A stretch of DNA of 49,528 nt from an uncultured Bacteroidales bacterium (GCA_903945175.1 CAJAUM010000018.1:1-49528); one strand, 5' to 3'; positions 1 to 8,032 are shown, counted from the first letter of the stretch. Numbers and translations are program-made. The notes: generated from the letters alone by a model not told the origin.

Positions 1-473
1 CTGTATCCGGTCATCACATATCCGCTGTCGGGAGACTGCACGGCGGCGACGGTACTGTAATTATTCAGCAGGCCGCTGTTTTGATAGGTCCAAACGGAAT
101 CCCCTGTGGAGGTAAATTTCAGTAAACCGTTGGTATAAGGGTTGCCGTAATAATTGGCTGCAAAAACATAACTGCCGTCATAGGCCGGAATGGCTACCTG
201 ACCAATATCATCCTGGTTTGGATGGTTGATGGTTCTTGTCCAGATGGTATCGCCGTTTTGATCAACGCAAAGGAGGTAGATCGCAAAATCACCAGTGGTG
301 TAATCGGTGGTCATGCCCGCAACAATATATTTGTTGTTTGCACCGGGCCGGGCCTGTATACCAAAATCGTCATCGATCCCGCCATAGGTTTTTTCAAACG
401 AGAGCTGACCCTGAGCCGTAAGATGGACTGCAAGTAAAACAAACAGGGAAATGAGAAATGCACGATAATTCAT
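1..473 (-). CDS. Secreted protein, N-terminal part only (cut by window edge)
   Basis: An uninterrupted frame of 157 codons runs from an ATG at 473 off the left end of the window. It begins with a clear signal peptide (MNYRAFLISLFVLLAVHLTAQ, about 21 residues) followed by a mature start GQLSFEKTYGG. The rest reads like a surface beta-propeller: short repeats of the form 'GDFAIYLLCVDQNGDTIWTR', with spaced Gly/Asp and Trp residues, typical of Bacteroidota T9SS cargo that begins with FEKTYGG. The C-terminus, where a sorting domain would be expected, lies outside the window. It is the last visible gene of the leftward run starting at 4673 and lies 70 bp after the stop of the 343-residue T9SS protein, with no obvious promoter between them. 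Function unknown. Confidence 0.8.
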   Translation of the reverse strand, partial: MNYRAFLISLFVLLAVHLTAQGQLSFEKTYGGIDDDFGIQARPGANNKYIVAGMTTDYTTGDFAIYLLCVDQNGDTIWTRTINHPNQDDIGQVAIPAYDGSYVFAANYYGNPYTNGLLKFTSTGDSVWTYQNSGLLNNYSTVAAVQSPDSGYVMTGY

Positions 474-543
474 ATGTTTTGATTTTATGGAAAAAATGGG
501 CATTTTAAGAGATGGATAATTGGATACTCCTGGGTCTTTAATT

Positions 544-1575
544 TCATTGCTTGACAAACTTACCCATCTGCACCCCCTTCCTGCCGATCATCTTAACCAT
601 ATAAATTCCCGGTGACAGGTGACTGACATCGATCGAAGTGGTCGGGCCGGTTATATTCCGATGAAGTAATTCCTGACCGCTCAGGTTCAGGATGGATAAC
701 CGGCCCCCGGCTGATAACTCTGAAGATTCAACGGTGATCTTGTCCGATGAAGGATTGGGATAAAAACGAATGCATGAATTTATTTTATCCTCTTCCATCC
801 CGACTGTTATGTTGCAATTAACGGGTGCAGGGAATGGTTCAAGATAAGGATAACTCGAAGGCGAGCCAAGATACTGAACGGAACAATCTTCATTCACCTT
901 GAACTGTATGTTATAATGATCCTGACAACCGGAAGGACAGTCAGCCCAACCGATTTCAAAATCATAGATCCTGGCCGGTCCTGTTTTGGAATAGTGAATC
1001 TGGTTACCGTCTCCCCAACCTATCCCTATGTCAGCATAAGCGACCCCGTTAAATGTTTCAATGCTGTCACAAACCCTCCGTATATTTAAAGTCTGACTTG
1101 TTGTGAAGTATGCGGCATTTATGACGTCAAAAAAACCCGTAATGGTAAACCCGTAGGTGGACAGAAGCGCATCCAGGGCCGGCACCCCTGTGTGAATATT
1201 CAGATTCTTCCAATTGTTATACCAGGGACAATTTGGATTAATTGTGACCGCAATGTCATACGATAAATAAACATTATAACCATCAGCTTCATAATGAATG
1301 CAGTAGATGTCAAACACGGTATCCCTGTGCGGGTTTGCCGTCAGGTTGAAAATTGCAGCCAATCCCTGCCAGATCGTATCCTGGTAGCTTTGTGGGATGG
1401 TAATCGAGTCCATGGCCGGCGCCTGAAGATCATAGATCCTTTTAAGGGCAAGGTAGTTTACATCCCAGTCGTAATGCTCCTGTAGCACCGGAGATACGAT
1501 GCAGGGCGAGGTCCCCTGGGCCTGCAGCATCTGTGCAGTAACCAGAAATAAAAGCAACGCAACTGTTTTTCTCAT
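544..1575 (-). CDS. T9SS type A sorting domain-containing secreted protein
   Basis: 343 residues from the ATG at 1575. The longer frame starts with a TTG two codons upstream and is less likely. Signal peptide MRKTVALLLFLVTAQMLQAQ. The middle (about residues 20-260) matches no family I recognise; it has paired cysteines (for example CPSGC near residue 205) and many aromatic residues. The last ~75 residues are a T9SS type A sorting domain: FYPNPSSDKITVES near 268, then LSAGGRLSILNLSGQ, then SPGIYMVKM and a terminal basic GVQMGKFVKQ. T9SS moves such proteins across the outer membrane. The sorting domain closely resembles that of the 697-residue protein at 12299-14392 (…GVQIGKFIRQ), so both may be recent exchanges of the same tail. 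Part of the operon led by promoter P1. Confidence 0.85.
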   Translation of the reverse strand: MRKTVALLLFLVTAQMLQAQGTSPCIVSPVLQEHYDWDVNYLALKRIYDLQAPAMDSITIPQSYQDTIWQGLAAIFNLTANPHRDTVFDIYCIHYEADGYNVYLSYDIAVTINPNCPWYNNWKNLNIHTGVPALDALLSTYGFTITGFFDVINAAYFTTSQTLNIRRVCDSIETFNGVAYADIGIGWGDGNQIHYSKTGPARIYDFEIGWADCPSGCQDHYNIQFKVNEDCSVQYLGSPSSYPYLEPFPAPVNCNITVGMEEDKINSCIRFYPNPSSDKITVESSELSAGGRLSILNLSGQELLHRNITGPTTSIDVSHLSPGIYMVKMIGRKGVQMGKFVKQ

Positions 1576-1614
1576 TTGCAAATTATTTGTGGCGAACTAA
1601 ATTACATACAATTT

Positions 1615-3126
1615 TTATTGCTTTATCCATTTCCCCCTGCCGATCAGTTGTTGGTCTGAGAAAAATTGATATACATAGGTTCCCGGATCAAGCAGAGCGG
1701 TATTTATTCGTGTCGCAGGCTGAAAAAGTTCCAGGTCGATAACAACCTGGCCTTTTAAGTCATAGAGCACCAGGCGCGATTTAGTGTATTGGGCACCAAC
1801 TATGGCCATGCAGTACTCGGAGCCGGGATTGGGTGAAAGGATGGCTTCGCTTGCCTGCCAGGTTGCATTCTCCGGAACGTCAGTGATCACCCCGTTTGCA
1901 TCGACCTTCAGAACAAAAATATCATATTGAATGTCTGCCGGAGGAGTAAAAATGCTCCGGTATCCTGTGATAAAAGCGCCTCCATCCGAAGTCGATATGA
2001 TTTTATAAGGCATATATACTGCATCTCCTCCATAAAAATGGTGACTGATGATGTTCATATCCAGATCCGTTCTTGTTATTTGTATCCACATCGGGGTAGT
2101 CTGGAAAGGGAATTGGCTAGGGTTAATATTGTAAATGCCTGTAATGAATACCGACAACCCGTTGATCATCGTGTTTGTACCTGCTCCCGTATATAAAATC
2201 GTATCCGGATGATTATAATATTCCAAACGTTTTAACGTGTCATTATTTTGATTCATTAAGTATGAAATGACATGCTGGTTTGGTGGGTAGGCCAGTCCAT
2301 CACCCATCCCCGTTATCAAATAGGAAGTATCATTGTACTTTACCGCACAGGTATTGGAATAGATCCTTTCAGGACCGGAGAAAGACCTGAGATATTGCAG
2401 GCTGTCGTTCAGTTCAAGGATTTTCAGCGCACCTAACCTGTCGATGGTATTACCGAAATACAACACATTGAGTTTATGCGTGTTTTTCAGGTAGATCAGG
2501 TCCTGCGCAATACAAAGGGTATTGGCCTGGGCTTCGACATGATAGGTTGCAACACTGTCCAAAGGGAAAAGAAACTTCGAAACGGACAATTTCTGCATCG
2601 GATTTGATCCTTGGGTATAATCGAAATAAGAACCAAGCAGGAAAAGGAGGCTGTCGTCAACGATCTCAGTCTGCCACGATCCGTTTTTATGATTTACCTC
2701 CGCCGGAAATAAATGCTGCTCAAGGATATGCAAAGAATCATTGATCCTGTAAAATACCTGTGTTGAATACCTATCCGCACCGGCCACTGAATCTATATTT
2801 CCAATAATGAGGTATTGGTTTTCCTCGTTGGGATACGCGTCAATAATCGAAAAAATTGAGGTTCGCGTTTTGGATTGAAATGTATAGTCATCGAGGATGG
2901 TCCCATCTTGAGAAAGTTTTAAAATATAGCCCTGCAGGTCATCCATGGAAGAAACACTTTTTTTCCCTGTAAGAATGAAATTTCCATCAGGTGTTTGAAC
3001 TGCGCTCATGGCCATTTCATAATCAGGCGTTGGGAAAAATCTGAAAAATGATTCCTGGGAAAAGAGGGTCACGGAAAGTGAGCAAAGCGCGATCAGAAGG
3101 AAACACTTTTTAATACACTTATTCAT
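1615..3126 (-). CDS. T9SS type A sorting domain protein, propeller-like
   Basis: I take the ATG at 3126 (503 residues). The longest frame adds 17 residues before it, but the signal peptide MNKCIKKCFLLIALCSLSVT…SQ begins here and this start overlaps the upstream stop by 8 bp, suggesting translational coupling. The body has repeated motifs such as 'DGNFILTGKKS', 'YLIIGNIDS', 'SDGGAFITGYRS' and a late 'DIFVLKVDANGVITD', as in secreted beta-propeller proteins of Bacteroidota. The last ~75 residues are a sorting domain (ILSPNPGSEYCMAIVG, RLVLYDLKGQVV, DPGTYVYQFF, GKWIKQ). It is expected to be exported by T9SS and attached or released at the cell surface. Substrate or partner not visible. Confidence 0.85.
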   Translation of the reverse strand: MNKCIKKCFLLIALCSLSVTLFSQESFFRFFPTPDYEMAMSAVQTPDGNFILTGKKSVSSMDDLQGYILKLSQDGTILDDYTFQSKTRTSIFSIIDAYPNEENQYLIIGNIDSVAGADRYSTQVFYRINDSLHILEQHLFPAEVNHKNGSWQTEIVDDSLLFLLGSYFDYTQGSNPMQKLSVSKFLFPLDSVATYHVEAQANTLCIAQDLIYLKNTHKLNVLYFGNTIDRLGALKILELNDSLQYLRSFSGPERIYSNTCAVKYNDTSYLITGMGDGLAYPPNQHVISYLMNQNNDTLKRLEYYNHPDTILYTGAGTNTMINGLSVFITGIYNINPSQFPFQTTPMWIQITRTDLDMNIISHHFYGGDAVYMPYKIISTSDGGAFITGYRSIFTPPADIQYDIFVLKVDANGVITDVPENATWQASEAILSPNPGSEYCMAIVGAQYTKSRLVLYDLKGQVVIDLELFQPATRINTALLDPGTYVYQFFSDQQLIGRGKWIKQ

Positions 3127-4084
3127 TGGTATTTGGTATAAAATAGCCATAATACAGGTCATATTTGTGAAATCCATTATACGGTGTCATATTAACAACG
3201 ACATCGAATGAAACATCTACATTGCAAAAAGTTTTGCCTTCAGGTTCTTTATCATCCTTTATATAATCAAATGTACTTAAATAGAAGTTTAGTTCCTCTG
3301 GAGACAAACATGGTTCAGGAATAGAAGTCAGAGATGAAAAATAAAACATCATAAAATCACAATAAGGACCAGGATTATTGGAAGCATAATAATCCCAGGG
3401 GAATGCTTGTTCAAGAGTAACACTGGTAAAATATCCGGGTTCAGAAACAATTGAAGGATGATTGAATTTATATTCCAGTATATCTGTAGCGTCCAATCCA
3501 ACTGACTGTCCTTGATAATCACCACATTTTCCAGCATCACCTCCCCAATACCACCAATCTGTAGAACCAAATGGGAAATAATTACCATTGATGATTCCAA
3601 ATCCCCCGGAAAGACTCATTACAAGTGAAATTGTGCCATCCTTCAAATTAGTTTCCCTCGTCTCAATATCAATAACATTAATTTTGTATGAGGTATCGGT
3701 TTGCAAACTTATTAAGAAGTTGATTTTGGTATTTAAATAAATGTAAGCCTCATTAATTTGCTCCATTGTAAGGATTCCGTTTTCAGGGATCACATATGTT
3801 GAATCCTTATAAAAGTCAACATTTACGAAATTATGAAAGTTGTTAGCCTTTTCCAAATTGAGAAGCCCTTCGAGATGCCATACAACGCTATCCACTTCCA
3901 TTGTTGTTGTTGACTTCATGAAAAGACCATTTTTAAAAACAAGCAGGTCACTTGTAATTTTTTGATTTGAAGATGATTTTGCATTATTATACACAGGGGT
4001 TAAGTCATTCTTTTTGCAGCTTGAATAAATGACTGTGAATGCTAAAAATAAAGAAATAATTAAATAAAATGATTTGGTTTTCAT
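3119..4084 (-). CDS. Predicted lipoprotein of unknown function
   Basis: 321 residues from an ATG at 4084. The N-terminus is MKTKSFYLIISLFLAFTVIY followed by SSC at about residue 23 and then Lys-Lys-Asn-Asp, a good lipobox; the Lys after Cys is common in Bacteroidota lipoproteins. There is no T9SS tail. The body contains a Gly/Trp-rich segment 'FPFGSTDWWYWGGDAGKCGDY' (two Cys) in the middle and further Cys residues near the C-terminus. No family recognised. It overlaps the next gene downstream (start at 3126) by 8 bp and so is in the same operon. Base composition is AT-richer than the T9SS genes on either side, which may mean a separate origin. Confidence 0.75.
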   Translation of the reverse strand: MKTKSFYLIISLFLAFTVIYSSCKKNDLTPVYNNAKSSSNQKITSDLLVFKNGLFMKSTTTMEVDSVVWHLEGLLNLEKANNFHNFVNVDFYKDSTYVIPENGILTMEQINEAYIYLNTKINFLISLQTDTSYKINVIDIETRETNLKDGTISLVMSLSGGFGIINGNYFPFGSTDWWYWGGDAGKCGDYQGQSVGLDATDILEYKFNHPSIVSEPGYFTSVTLEQAFPWDYYASNNPGPYCDFMMFYFSSLTSIPEPCLSPEELNFYLSTFDYIKDDKEPEGKTFCNVDVSFDVVVNMTPYNGFHKYDLYYGYFIPNTNE

Positions 4085-4117
4085 ATGATTTGGTTTTAGG
4101 TTATTGTTTTTTTACTC

Positions 4118-4258
4118 TCATTCTATCCAAACATCCACCAGAGTTTCTGAACCTGTTTCAACCAGAACACCCCACTCCCGTTCATCAATCTCGACGGTCA
4201 ATGTTTCGCCACACTGCACCAGGTAAGGGCCCAGGGTATCCACCCCGTCCAAACTTGC
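4118..4258 (-). pseudogene. Decayed tandem copy of the C-terminal part of the 4272-4673 gene
   Basis: In a different frame from the intact gene upstream, this stretch encodes VDTLGPYLVQCGETLTVEID followed by EREWGV…VDVWIE. The intact gene encodes VDLLGPYTIYHGETLILEID followed by EREWGV…LSVWIS. The match starts around 'SLDG/SFDK' and runs to the stop, about 45 residues, with no signal peptide or start of its own. I read it as the 3' remainder of a duplicate gene whose 5' part was deleted. An alternative is that the ancestral protein had two such repeats and a frameshift split them. Confidence 0.7.
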
Positions 4259-4271
4259 GGCTCTCGGGTGT

Positions 4272-4673
4272 TTATGGCAGGTTAATTTGGGATGGAATGC
4301 CCATTTCGCTAATCCATACTGATAAAATAACTTCACTTTCTGATTCGGTGATAACGCCCCATTCGCGTTCATCGATCTCAAGGATCAGGGTTTCACCATG
4401 ATATATAGTATATGGACCGAGGAGATCAACCTTATCAAAACTATACGCCCATACCTGAACCGGGCCAGAACTACTGCCTGAATTTTTGATATTTAATTGG
4501 CGCTTTCCTCTGAATTGAAATACGGAGCTTTTTGTTACCTGTTCAAGAAAGTTAGCGGAACCATTCGAAACAATATTAAACGATGGGATCGGATATGTTG
4601 TATTGCCTTGTCCGTTTACATCAGAAAAGGAGATAAATAAAAAGATAAATGAAAATACCAAAAATGACTTCAT
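4272..4673 (-). CDS. Small exported protein of unknown function
   Basis: 133 residues from an ATG at 4673. Signal peptide MKSFLVFSFIFLFISFSDVNG. The mature part is Ser/Asn-rich, then carries the block VDLLGPYTIYHGETLILEID and EREWGVITESESEVILSVWI. There are no cysteines in the mature part. The final residues MGIPSQINLP have no counterpart in the decayed copy that follows, so the true end may have been altered by the rearrangement. It is the first gene after promoter P1, with about 43 nt between the -7 box and the ATG, and probably leads the operon running to base 1. No family recognised. Confidence 0.7.
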   Translation of the reverse strand: MKSFLVFSFIFLFISFSDVNGQGNTTYPIPSFNIVSNGSANFLEQVTKSSVFQFRGKRQLNIKNSGSSSGPVQVWAYSFDKVDLLGPYTIYHGETLILEIDEREWGVITESESEVILSVWISEMGIPSQINLP

Positions 4674-4715
4674 AACACGTTTTTTTTAGGATTGATAACC
4701 TCATTGACAACGTGT

Positions 4716-4784
4716 CAAAAGTATATGGCATAATAATAGTGGTCAATTGAAGATTCCCGTAATTTTCATTACGGGAAACCGTAA
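4716..4784 (-). promoter_or_regulatory. Promoter P1 with upstream dyad operator
   Basis: On the minus strand the -7 box TACTTTTG (4723-4716) is preceded by exactly 20 nt and TTG (4746-4744, inside CAATTGA), then 22 nt, then the dyad TTACGG-N4-CCGTAA (4769-4784). The -7 box is a perfect match to the Bacteroidota consensus TAnnTTTG. The dyad centre sits about 65 nt upstream of the expected transcription start. The same layout occurs at 7957-8025 and 10740-10807. An additional perfect 10-bp inverted repeat (4754-4763 with 4768-4777) overlaps the dyad. Confidence 0.7.
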
Positions 4785-4791
4785 CGGAAAG

Positions 4792-4869
4792 TCAGAATAA
4801 TCCCTTTTCATTCAGTATGCGGATCAGGTCGGCATTGTTTTGCGCCGAGAATTTTTCACGCAAATTGAA
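4792..4869 (-). pseudogene. Copied 3' tail of the LuxR-type regulator gene
   Basis: Read on the minus strand this encodes FNLREKFSAQNNADLIRILN followed by EKGLF and a stop. The intact regulator at 8033-8662 ends FNLREKFSAQNNADLIRILN, EMGLF: 24 of 25 residues identical. DNA similarity continues past the stop through the dyad to about 4743 (counterpart about 7984). Upstream of the 25 codons the similarity ends abruptly in GC-rich palindromes. It is either the remnant of a second regulator gene or a piece copied together with its promoter-bearing downstream sequence. Confidence 0.85.
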
Positions 4870-4891
4870 ATTGAATCCCCGCGAGCGCATT

Positions 4892-4974
4892 CCCCGCTTG
4901 CGGCGGGGTCAGCGAGCAAAAATTCAAAATTCCTATGGGATCGAAGAATCCCCGCTGCTTGCGGCGAGGTTCTT
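4892..4974. repeat. Two GC-rich palindromes, REP-like
   Basis: The first palindrome pairs CCCCGC (4892-4897) with GCGGGG (4903-4908). The second pairs GAAGAA (4942-4947) with TTCTTC (4969-4974) and has further CCCCGC/GCGAGG pairing inside. Both contain the word GCTTGCGGCG. They separate the copied regulator tail from the end of the outer-membrane protein gene, and the second lies inside the last codons of that gene. They resemble dispersed palindromic elements, but copy number elsewhere cannot be seen here. Confidence 0.6.
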
Positions 4975-5643
4975 CAATTTTATAACGATTCCGGTGGAAA
5001 GATATAAACTTTTATCTTTCCCGATTTCCATTTCCAATAAGGGGCCTATTGAAATTTTATTTATCGGTATCAAATAATTGATCTGAAATACCGGCAAAAA
5101 TGAAGTAAAATAACTGGTACTGTAAACGATTTTATCCGGAGCCGACAGGTAGGTAAATCTTGCTTTTTTGAAGCTCACAAACTCAATATTGACACCCGCT
5201 GAAAGCTCAAATCTCTTTATTTTGTAAATGACGAGGAGCGGTAAACCAAGAGTACAGAAATCATAATCGTATTTTATTATATCATGGATTGATGTTGGCG
5301 TATGATAGCGAAGTACACTGTCAATATCCCCCTCATACAGATCCCTTCGGATGCTTACCAGTAGTCCTGATCCGATGGAAAGGTTTTTAAATATTTTCCT
5401 GTTGATTTGAACCCCGGTTTGAAATCCGAAAGTTGGCTTTTTTGTGAATCTGTCGTATTGATGCGCAATAATATCAGAAGGATTATCATTGGTGCTTTCA
5501 ATGTATTCAGAAGCGAAAAAAGTTTTATACTGAAGGCAAGACTTAAGTAGAATTTGAAATTTTCTTTCAGGCTCCTGGCTTTGGCTGAACACAGAAGAAT
5601 ATAACAACAGGATAAAACCGGTAAGACAAAGAATTTTTTTCAT
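4933..5643 (-). CDS. Outer-membrane beta-barrel protein (PorT-like)
   Basis: 236 residues from an ATG at 5643. Signal peptide MKKILCLTGFILLLYSSVFS followed by Gln. The mature protein shows alternating amphipathic strands ending in aromatic residues ('GFQTGVQINRKIFKNLSIGSG', 'LSAGVNIEFVSF', 'GPLLEMEIGKDKSLYLSTGI'), as in the outer membrane beta-barrel family common in Bacteroidota. A natural barrel end would be about …STGIVIKLKNL. The last ten residues AASSGDSSIP are encoded by the palindromic repeat, so the C-terminus seems to have been replaced or extended. It starts 3 bp after the stop of the upstream lipoprotein gene and is last in operon P2. Confidence 0.75.
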   Translation of the reverse strand: MKKILCLTGFILLLYSSVFSQSQEPERKFQILLKSCLQYKTFFASEYIESTNDNPSDIIAHQYDRFTKKPTFGFQTGVQINRKIFKNLSIGSGLLVSIRRDLYEGDIDSVLRYHTPTSIHDIIKYDYDFCTLGLPLLVIYKIKRFELSAGVNIEFVSFKKARFTYLSAPDKIVYSTSYFTSFLPVFQINYLIPINKISIGPLLEMEIGKDKSLYLSTGIVIKLKNLAASSGDSSIP

Positions 5644-5646
5644 GGG

Positions 5647-6036
5647 TTATTTTATCTTTTCACCAGTAACCTCAATGGTTTCAGAATAACCAAGATAATA
5701 ACCGTAAACCGAGAAATGAAGTTTCTTTGACGACTCAAATTCTCCTTGTAATTTTCGGCGAAAAGTATTGCTGATAAGTGAACGATCTTCAAAAAGACCA
5801 GCATAATAAGATTGATTATGTGAGATGGCAATATTAATTCCATGATCATTGTCCGAAAACTCTATTTTCCCTTCAGAAGAATAGGCAGAATCATAAATAA
5901 CTTCATGTTTGACGAATATTTGATGATGGATTATAAAGGAATAATCTCCTATATATTTGTACCGATAGTCAAGCGGGCTTTTGGTACAACCAGCCAAAAT
6001 CAAAAAACCTGTCATCATTAAGATAATTTTGTGCAT
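5647..6036 (-). CDS. Small predicted lipoprotein
   Basis: 129 residues from the ATG at 6036. A frame six codons longer exists, but the signal peptide begins at MHKIILMMTGFLILAGC, with lipobox LAGC at residue 17 followed by Thr-Lys. The mature part is polar and rich in Tyr, His and Ser, and ends in Lys. No domain recognised. It sits between the 544-residue T9SS protein and the barrel protein, separated from the latter by 3 bp, so the lipoprotein and barrel are probably made together and may act together at the outer membrane. That pairing is inference from spacing only. Confidence 0.7.
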   Translation of the reverse strand: MHKIILMMTGFLILAGCTKSPLDYRYKYIGDYSFIIHHQIFVKHEVIYDSAYSSEGKIEFSDNDHGINIAISHNQSYYAGLFEDRSLISNTFRRKLQGEFESSKKLHFSVYGYYLGYSETIEVTGEKIK

Positions 6037-6057
6037 AGTAGTTGTTACCTGCATAAT

Positions 6058-6207
6058 TTAAATACCTGGGTGCATCTCATCTTTGTCCATTACAAGTTGT
6101 CTGCCTGTAAAACTTAGTCTTTTTATTTCCTTTCCAAGTGGGTCGGTTATTCTGATTGTTGTGTTCTTTTGGTCTTTTTCAAATACAATGGTTGTTAGGA
6201 ATGATAA
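6058..6207 (-). pseudogene. Orphan T9SS sorting-domain fragment
   Basis: Between two stop codons the minus strand encodes LTTIVFEKDQKNTTIRITDP, then LGKEIKRLSFTGRQLVMDKD and EMHPGI. This is the usual middle of a T9SS type A sorting domain (TTI-x-FE…I-x-I-x-D-x-LGKEI…GIYFVQI). It has no start and stops at 'GI', before the last beta strand. It directly follows the stop of the 544-residue T9SS gene, which already has its own complete tail of a different subtype. I read it as the remainder of a lost or swapped T9SS gene. Confidence 0.65.
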
Positions 6208-6227
6208 TTAGTTTGATGTGATGTCGA

Positions 6228-7862
6228 TTATCTCGCAATACAGATTTTGCCTGAAGCTGAGAAATTCCCGGTCTGTAAACTGTAAATGTAACTTCCGGGC
6301 CGCAAATCAGTCAGATCAGCTTTCACCAGGTGCCTTCCTGAAGAATAGTTCCGGTCGGTAAGCGTTTTCAGCGGTTGACCAGGTAAATCATATAAAGTAA
6401 TGGTGACATGTTTACTTTTTTGCAACTCAAAATCTATGGTAATGCTGGTATTGCATGGATTCGGGTAGGCCCTGACCAGATGACCATTTGTGGAGCTGTT
6501 TTTTTCAGAGGCACCTGTCCAGGTGCTGTAGGGTGCATCGAACAGGGCGACCCCATTCCCATTTGGCTTGTCTGCCGTCCAAACATTCATCCCATCCTGC
6601 TTTGATGTACTTGTTCTTACCTTTGGGTATGGCTTCGTTATATTCACACTGTCATTATAGTGAGAAGTGAGAATATCCCATGAATCCGGATTTACCATGT
6701 TGACATTGTGAGAAAGCAATGGCAGACTTTGATTGGTTTGATCAAAGTAGGTTAACATGAATGTTGAATTATAGTGATTGAAATTAATATCAGGCTGAAG
6801 GTTGTAATAAGAAGATGGGGTAGCTGTAAAGCTTCTGAAATAATTAGAGCTTGGTGCCTGCAAGTTGTAATAACCGGCTAAATCAAACCGGTTGGTAACC
6901 GGCGAATACTTTTCAAACATGACAACTTCGGTAAGGCTGGCGCTGTCGTTATCAGCATCGTTTACCTGGCATGAAATGGTCGGGTTTCGCACCTTGTTGA
7001 TAAATTCACTGTTGAGACTATCCAAACAAACACGGGTTGAAAAAGGACCATTGATATTGTCTCCGGTATGGGCAGTATAGATATGTCCAATATTTTCAGA
7101 AAATGCCACAGGTTGTTCTTCCCAAGCGGCAAAATACCTTCCGTTGCTCCAGGATGGACTTCGTCCGTAGCTTAGGGCAACTTTGTGAAAGAATTGGGTA
7201 GCCGTTGCTATAATGCGACGGTTATCAAATACCATTCCTCCGTTGCTGGAGGATCGAAAAATAAGGGTGTCTTTTACTCCCATTTTAGTATACAAGTATC
7301 CAACTCCATAAGGATTTGAATTGCCGGATGGATACAAATAATCACTTGCAAAAACAAAATCATGTACAGGGTCATTTGGTTCATCTGTAATATCTTCCTC
7401 TATTACAAAAGGATCTGCACTTGCACGCCATATATAGGAATCTGAAACTTTCATCTCAGGATCATAATATGTAAATCCTAAAAATAATTTCAGATTATTG
7501 AGGGTATTGCCGCAGGCGATAATATCTACCCTTGTTATAATGGCGCCCACGATTCCGGTTCCTCCTTCAAGAAGCACCTCCCAGGTTATTCCATTGTCAA
7601 CCGACTTTAGTATTGATAGATCCTGAAAATACTCTTCATCATAGGAATAGACAGCATAAAGCCATCCGTTAAATGCCGAACATATGGCTATGTTCCGTTG
7701 ATTGCGCTCCGGATGATCATGAATCACAATATCCTTTCCGAAGATCGGAGAGGCATTTGTATGGTATGGTATTACTGGCTGCACAGGAAAGGTTTGTGAT
7801 TTCAGAAAGCCTGAGGAAAAGAAAAAGATACTGGCAATGGTAAAAAGGATTGCACGTTTCAT
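6228..7862 (-). CDS. Sialidase-fold (BNR) secreted protein with T9SS tail
   Basis: 544 residues from the ATG at 7862. The longer frame begins with a TTG five codons earlier. Signal peptide MKRAILFTIASIFFFSSGF…SQ. Early in the protein there is a BNR/Asp-box motif (SVDNGITWEVL), and later RSSSNGGMVF, as in sialidase-type propellers; catalytic sialidase residues were not identified, so a binding role is as likely as an enzymatic one. The last ~75 residues are a T9SS sorting domain (AYPNPCNTSITIDFEL, VTITLYDLPGQPLKTL, RPGSYIYSL, GKICIAR). It is first in the operon behind promoter P2, with about 95 nt from -7 box to start. Confidence 0.8.
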   Translation of the reverse strand: MKRAILFTIASIFFFSSGFLKSQTFPVQPVIPYHTNASPIFGKDIVIHDHPERNQRNIAICSAFNGWLYAVYSYDEEYFQDLSILKSVDNGITWEVLLEGGTGIVGAIITRVDIIACGNTLNNLKLFLGFTYYDPEMKVSDSYIWRASADPFVIEEDITDEPNDPVHDFVFASDYLYPSGNSNPYGVGYLYTKMGVKDTLIFRSSSNGGMVFDNRRIIATATQFFHKVALSYGRSPSWSNGRYFAAWEEQPVAFSENIGHIYTAHTGDNINGPFSTRVCLDSLNSEFINKVRNPTISCQVNDADNDSASLTEVVMFEKYSPVTNRFDLAGYYNLQAPSSNYFRSFTATPSSYYNLQPDINFNHYNSTFMLTYFDQTNQSLPLLSHNVNMVNPDSWDILTSHYNDSVNITKPYPKVRTSTSKQDGMNVWTADKPNGNGVALFDAPYSTWTGASEKNSSTNGHLVRAYPNPCNTSITIDFELQKSKHVTITLYDLPGQPLKTLTDRNYSSGRHLVKADLTDLRPGSYIYSLQTGNFSASGKICIAR

Positions 7863-7956
7863 GGTGGTTGGTTTCAAGTTCTGGTATATTCGGGTCTTTC
7901 AGGGGTAGAGGCAGTATCCTGCCGGCTTCATTTAGCACGCTCCATGAAACACCGGA

Positions 7957-8025
7957 CAAAATTAGTCCATAGAATGATGGAAATCAATTGCGGATTTCCG
8001 GAATCATATTTACGGGAACCCGTAA
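7957..8025 (-). promoter_or_regulatory. Promoter P2 with upstream dyad operator
   Basis: Minus strand: -7 box TAATTTTG (7964-7957), 20 nt, TTG (7987-7985), 22 nt, dyad TTACGG-N4-CCGTAA (8010-8025). Spacing is identical to P1. The dyad lies 7 bp beyond the stop codon of the LuxR-type regulator gene, so the promoter occupies the gap between that gene and the T9SS gene at 6228-7862. Confidence 0.7.
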
Positions 8026-8032
8026 CGGAAAG

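Noticed and set aside
4754-4777. Perfect 10-bp inverted repeat as a terminator hairpin
   Set aside because: It lies upstream of promoter P1 and overlaps the dyad conserved at two other promoters, so an operator is the better reading; no T-run follows.
4817-5077. Plus-strand open frame of 86 codons
   Set aside because: It is the antisense of the copied regulator tail, palindromes and barrel gene end; its first 18 residues recur antisense to the intact regulator.
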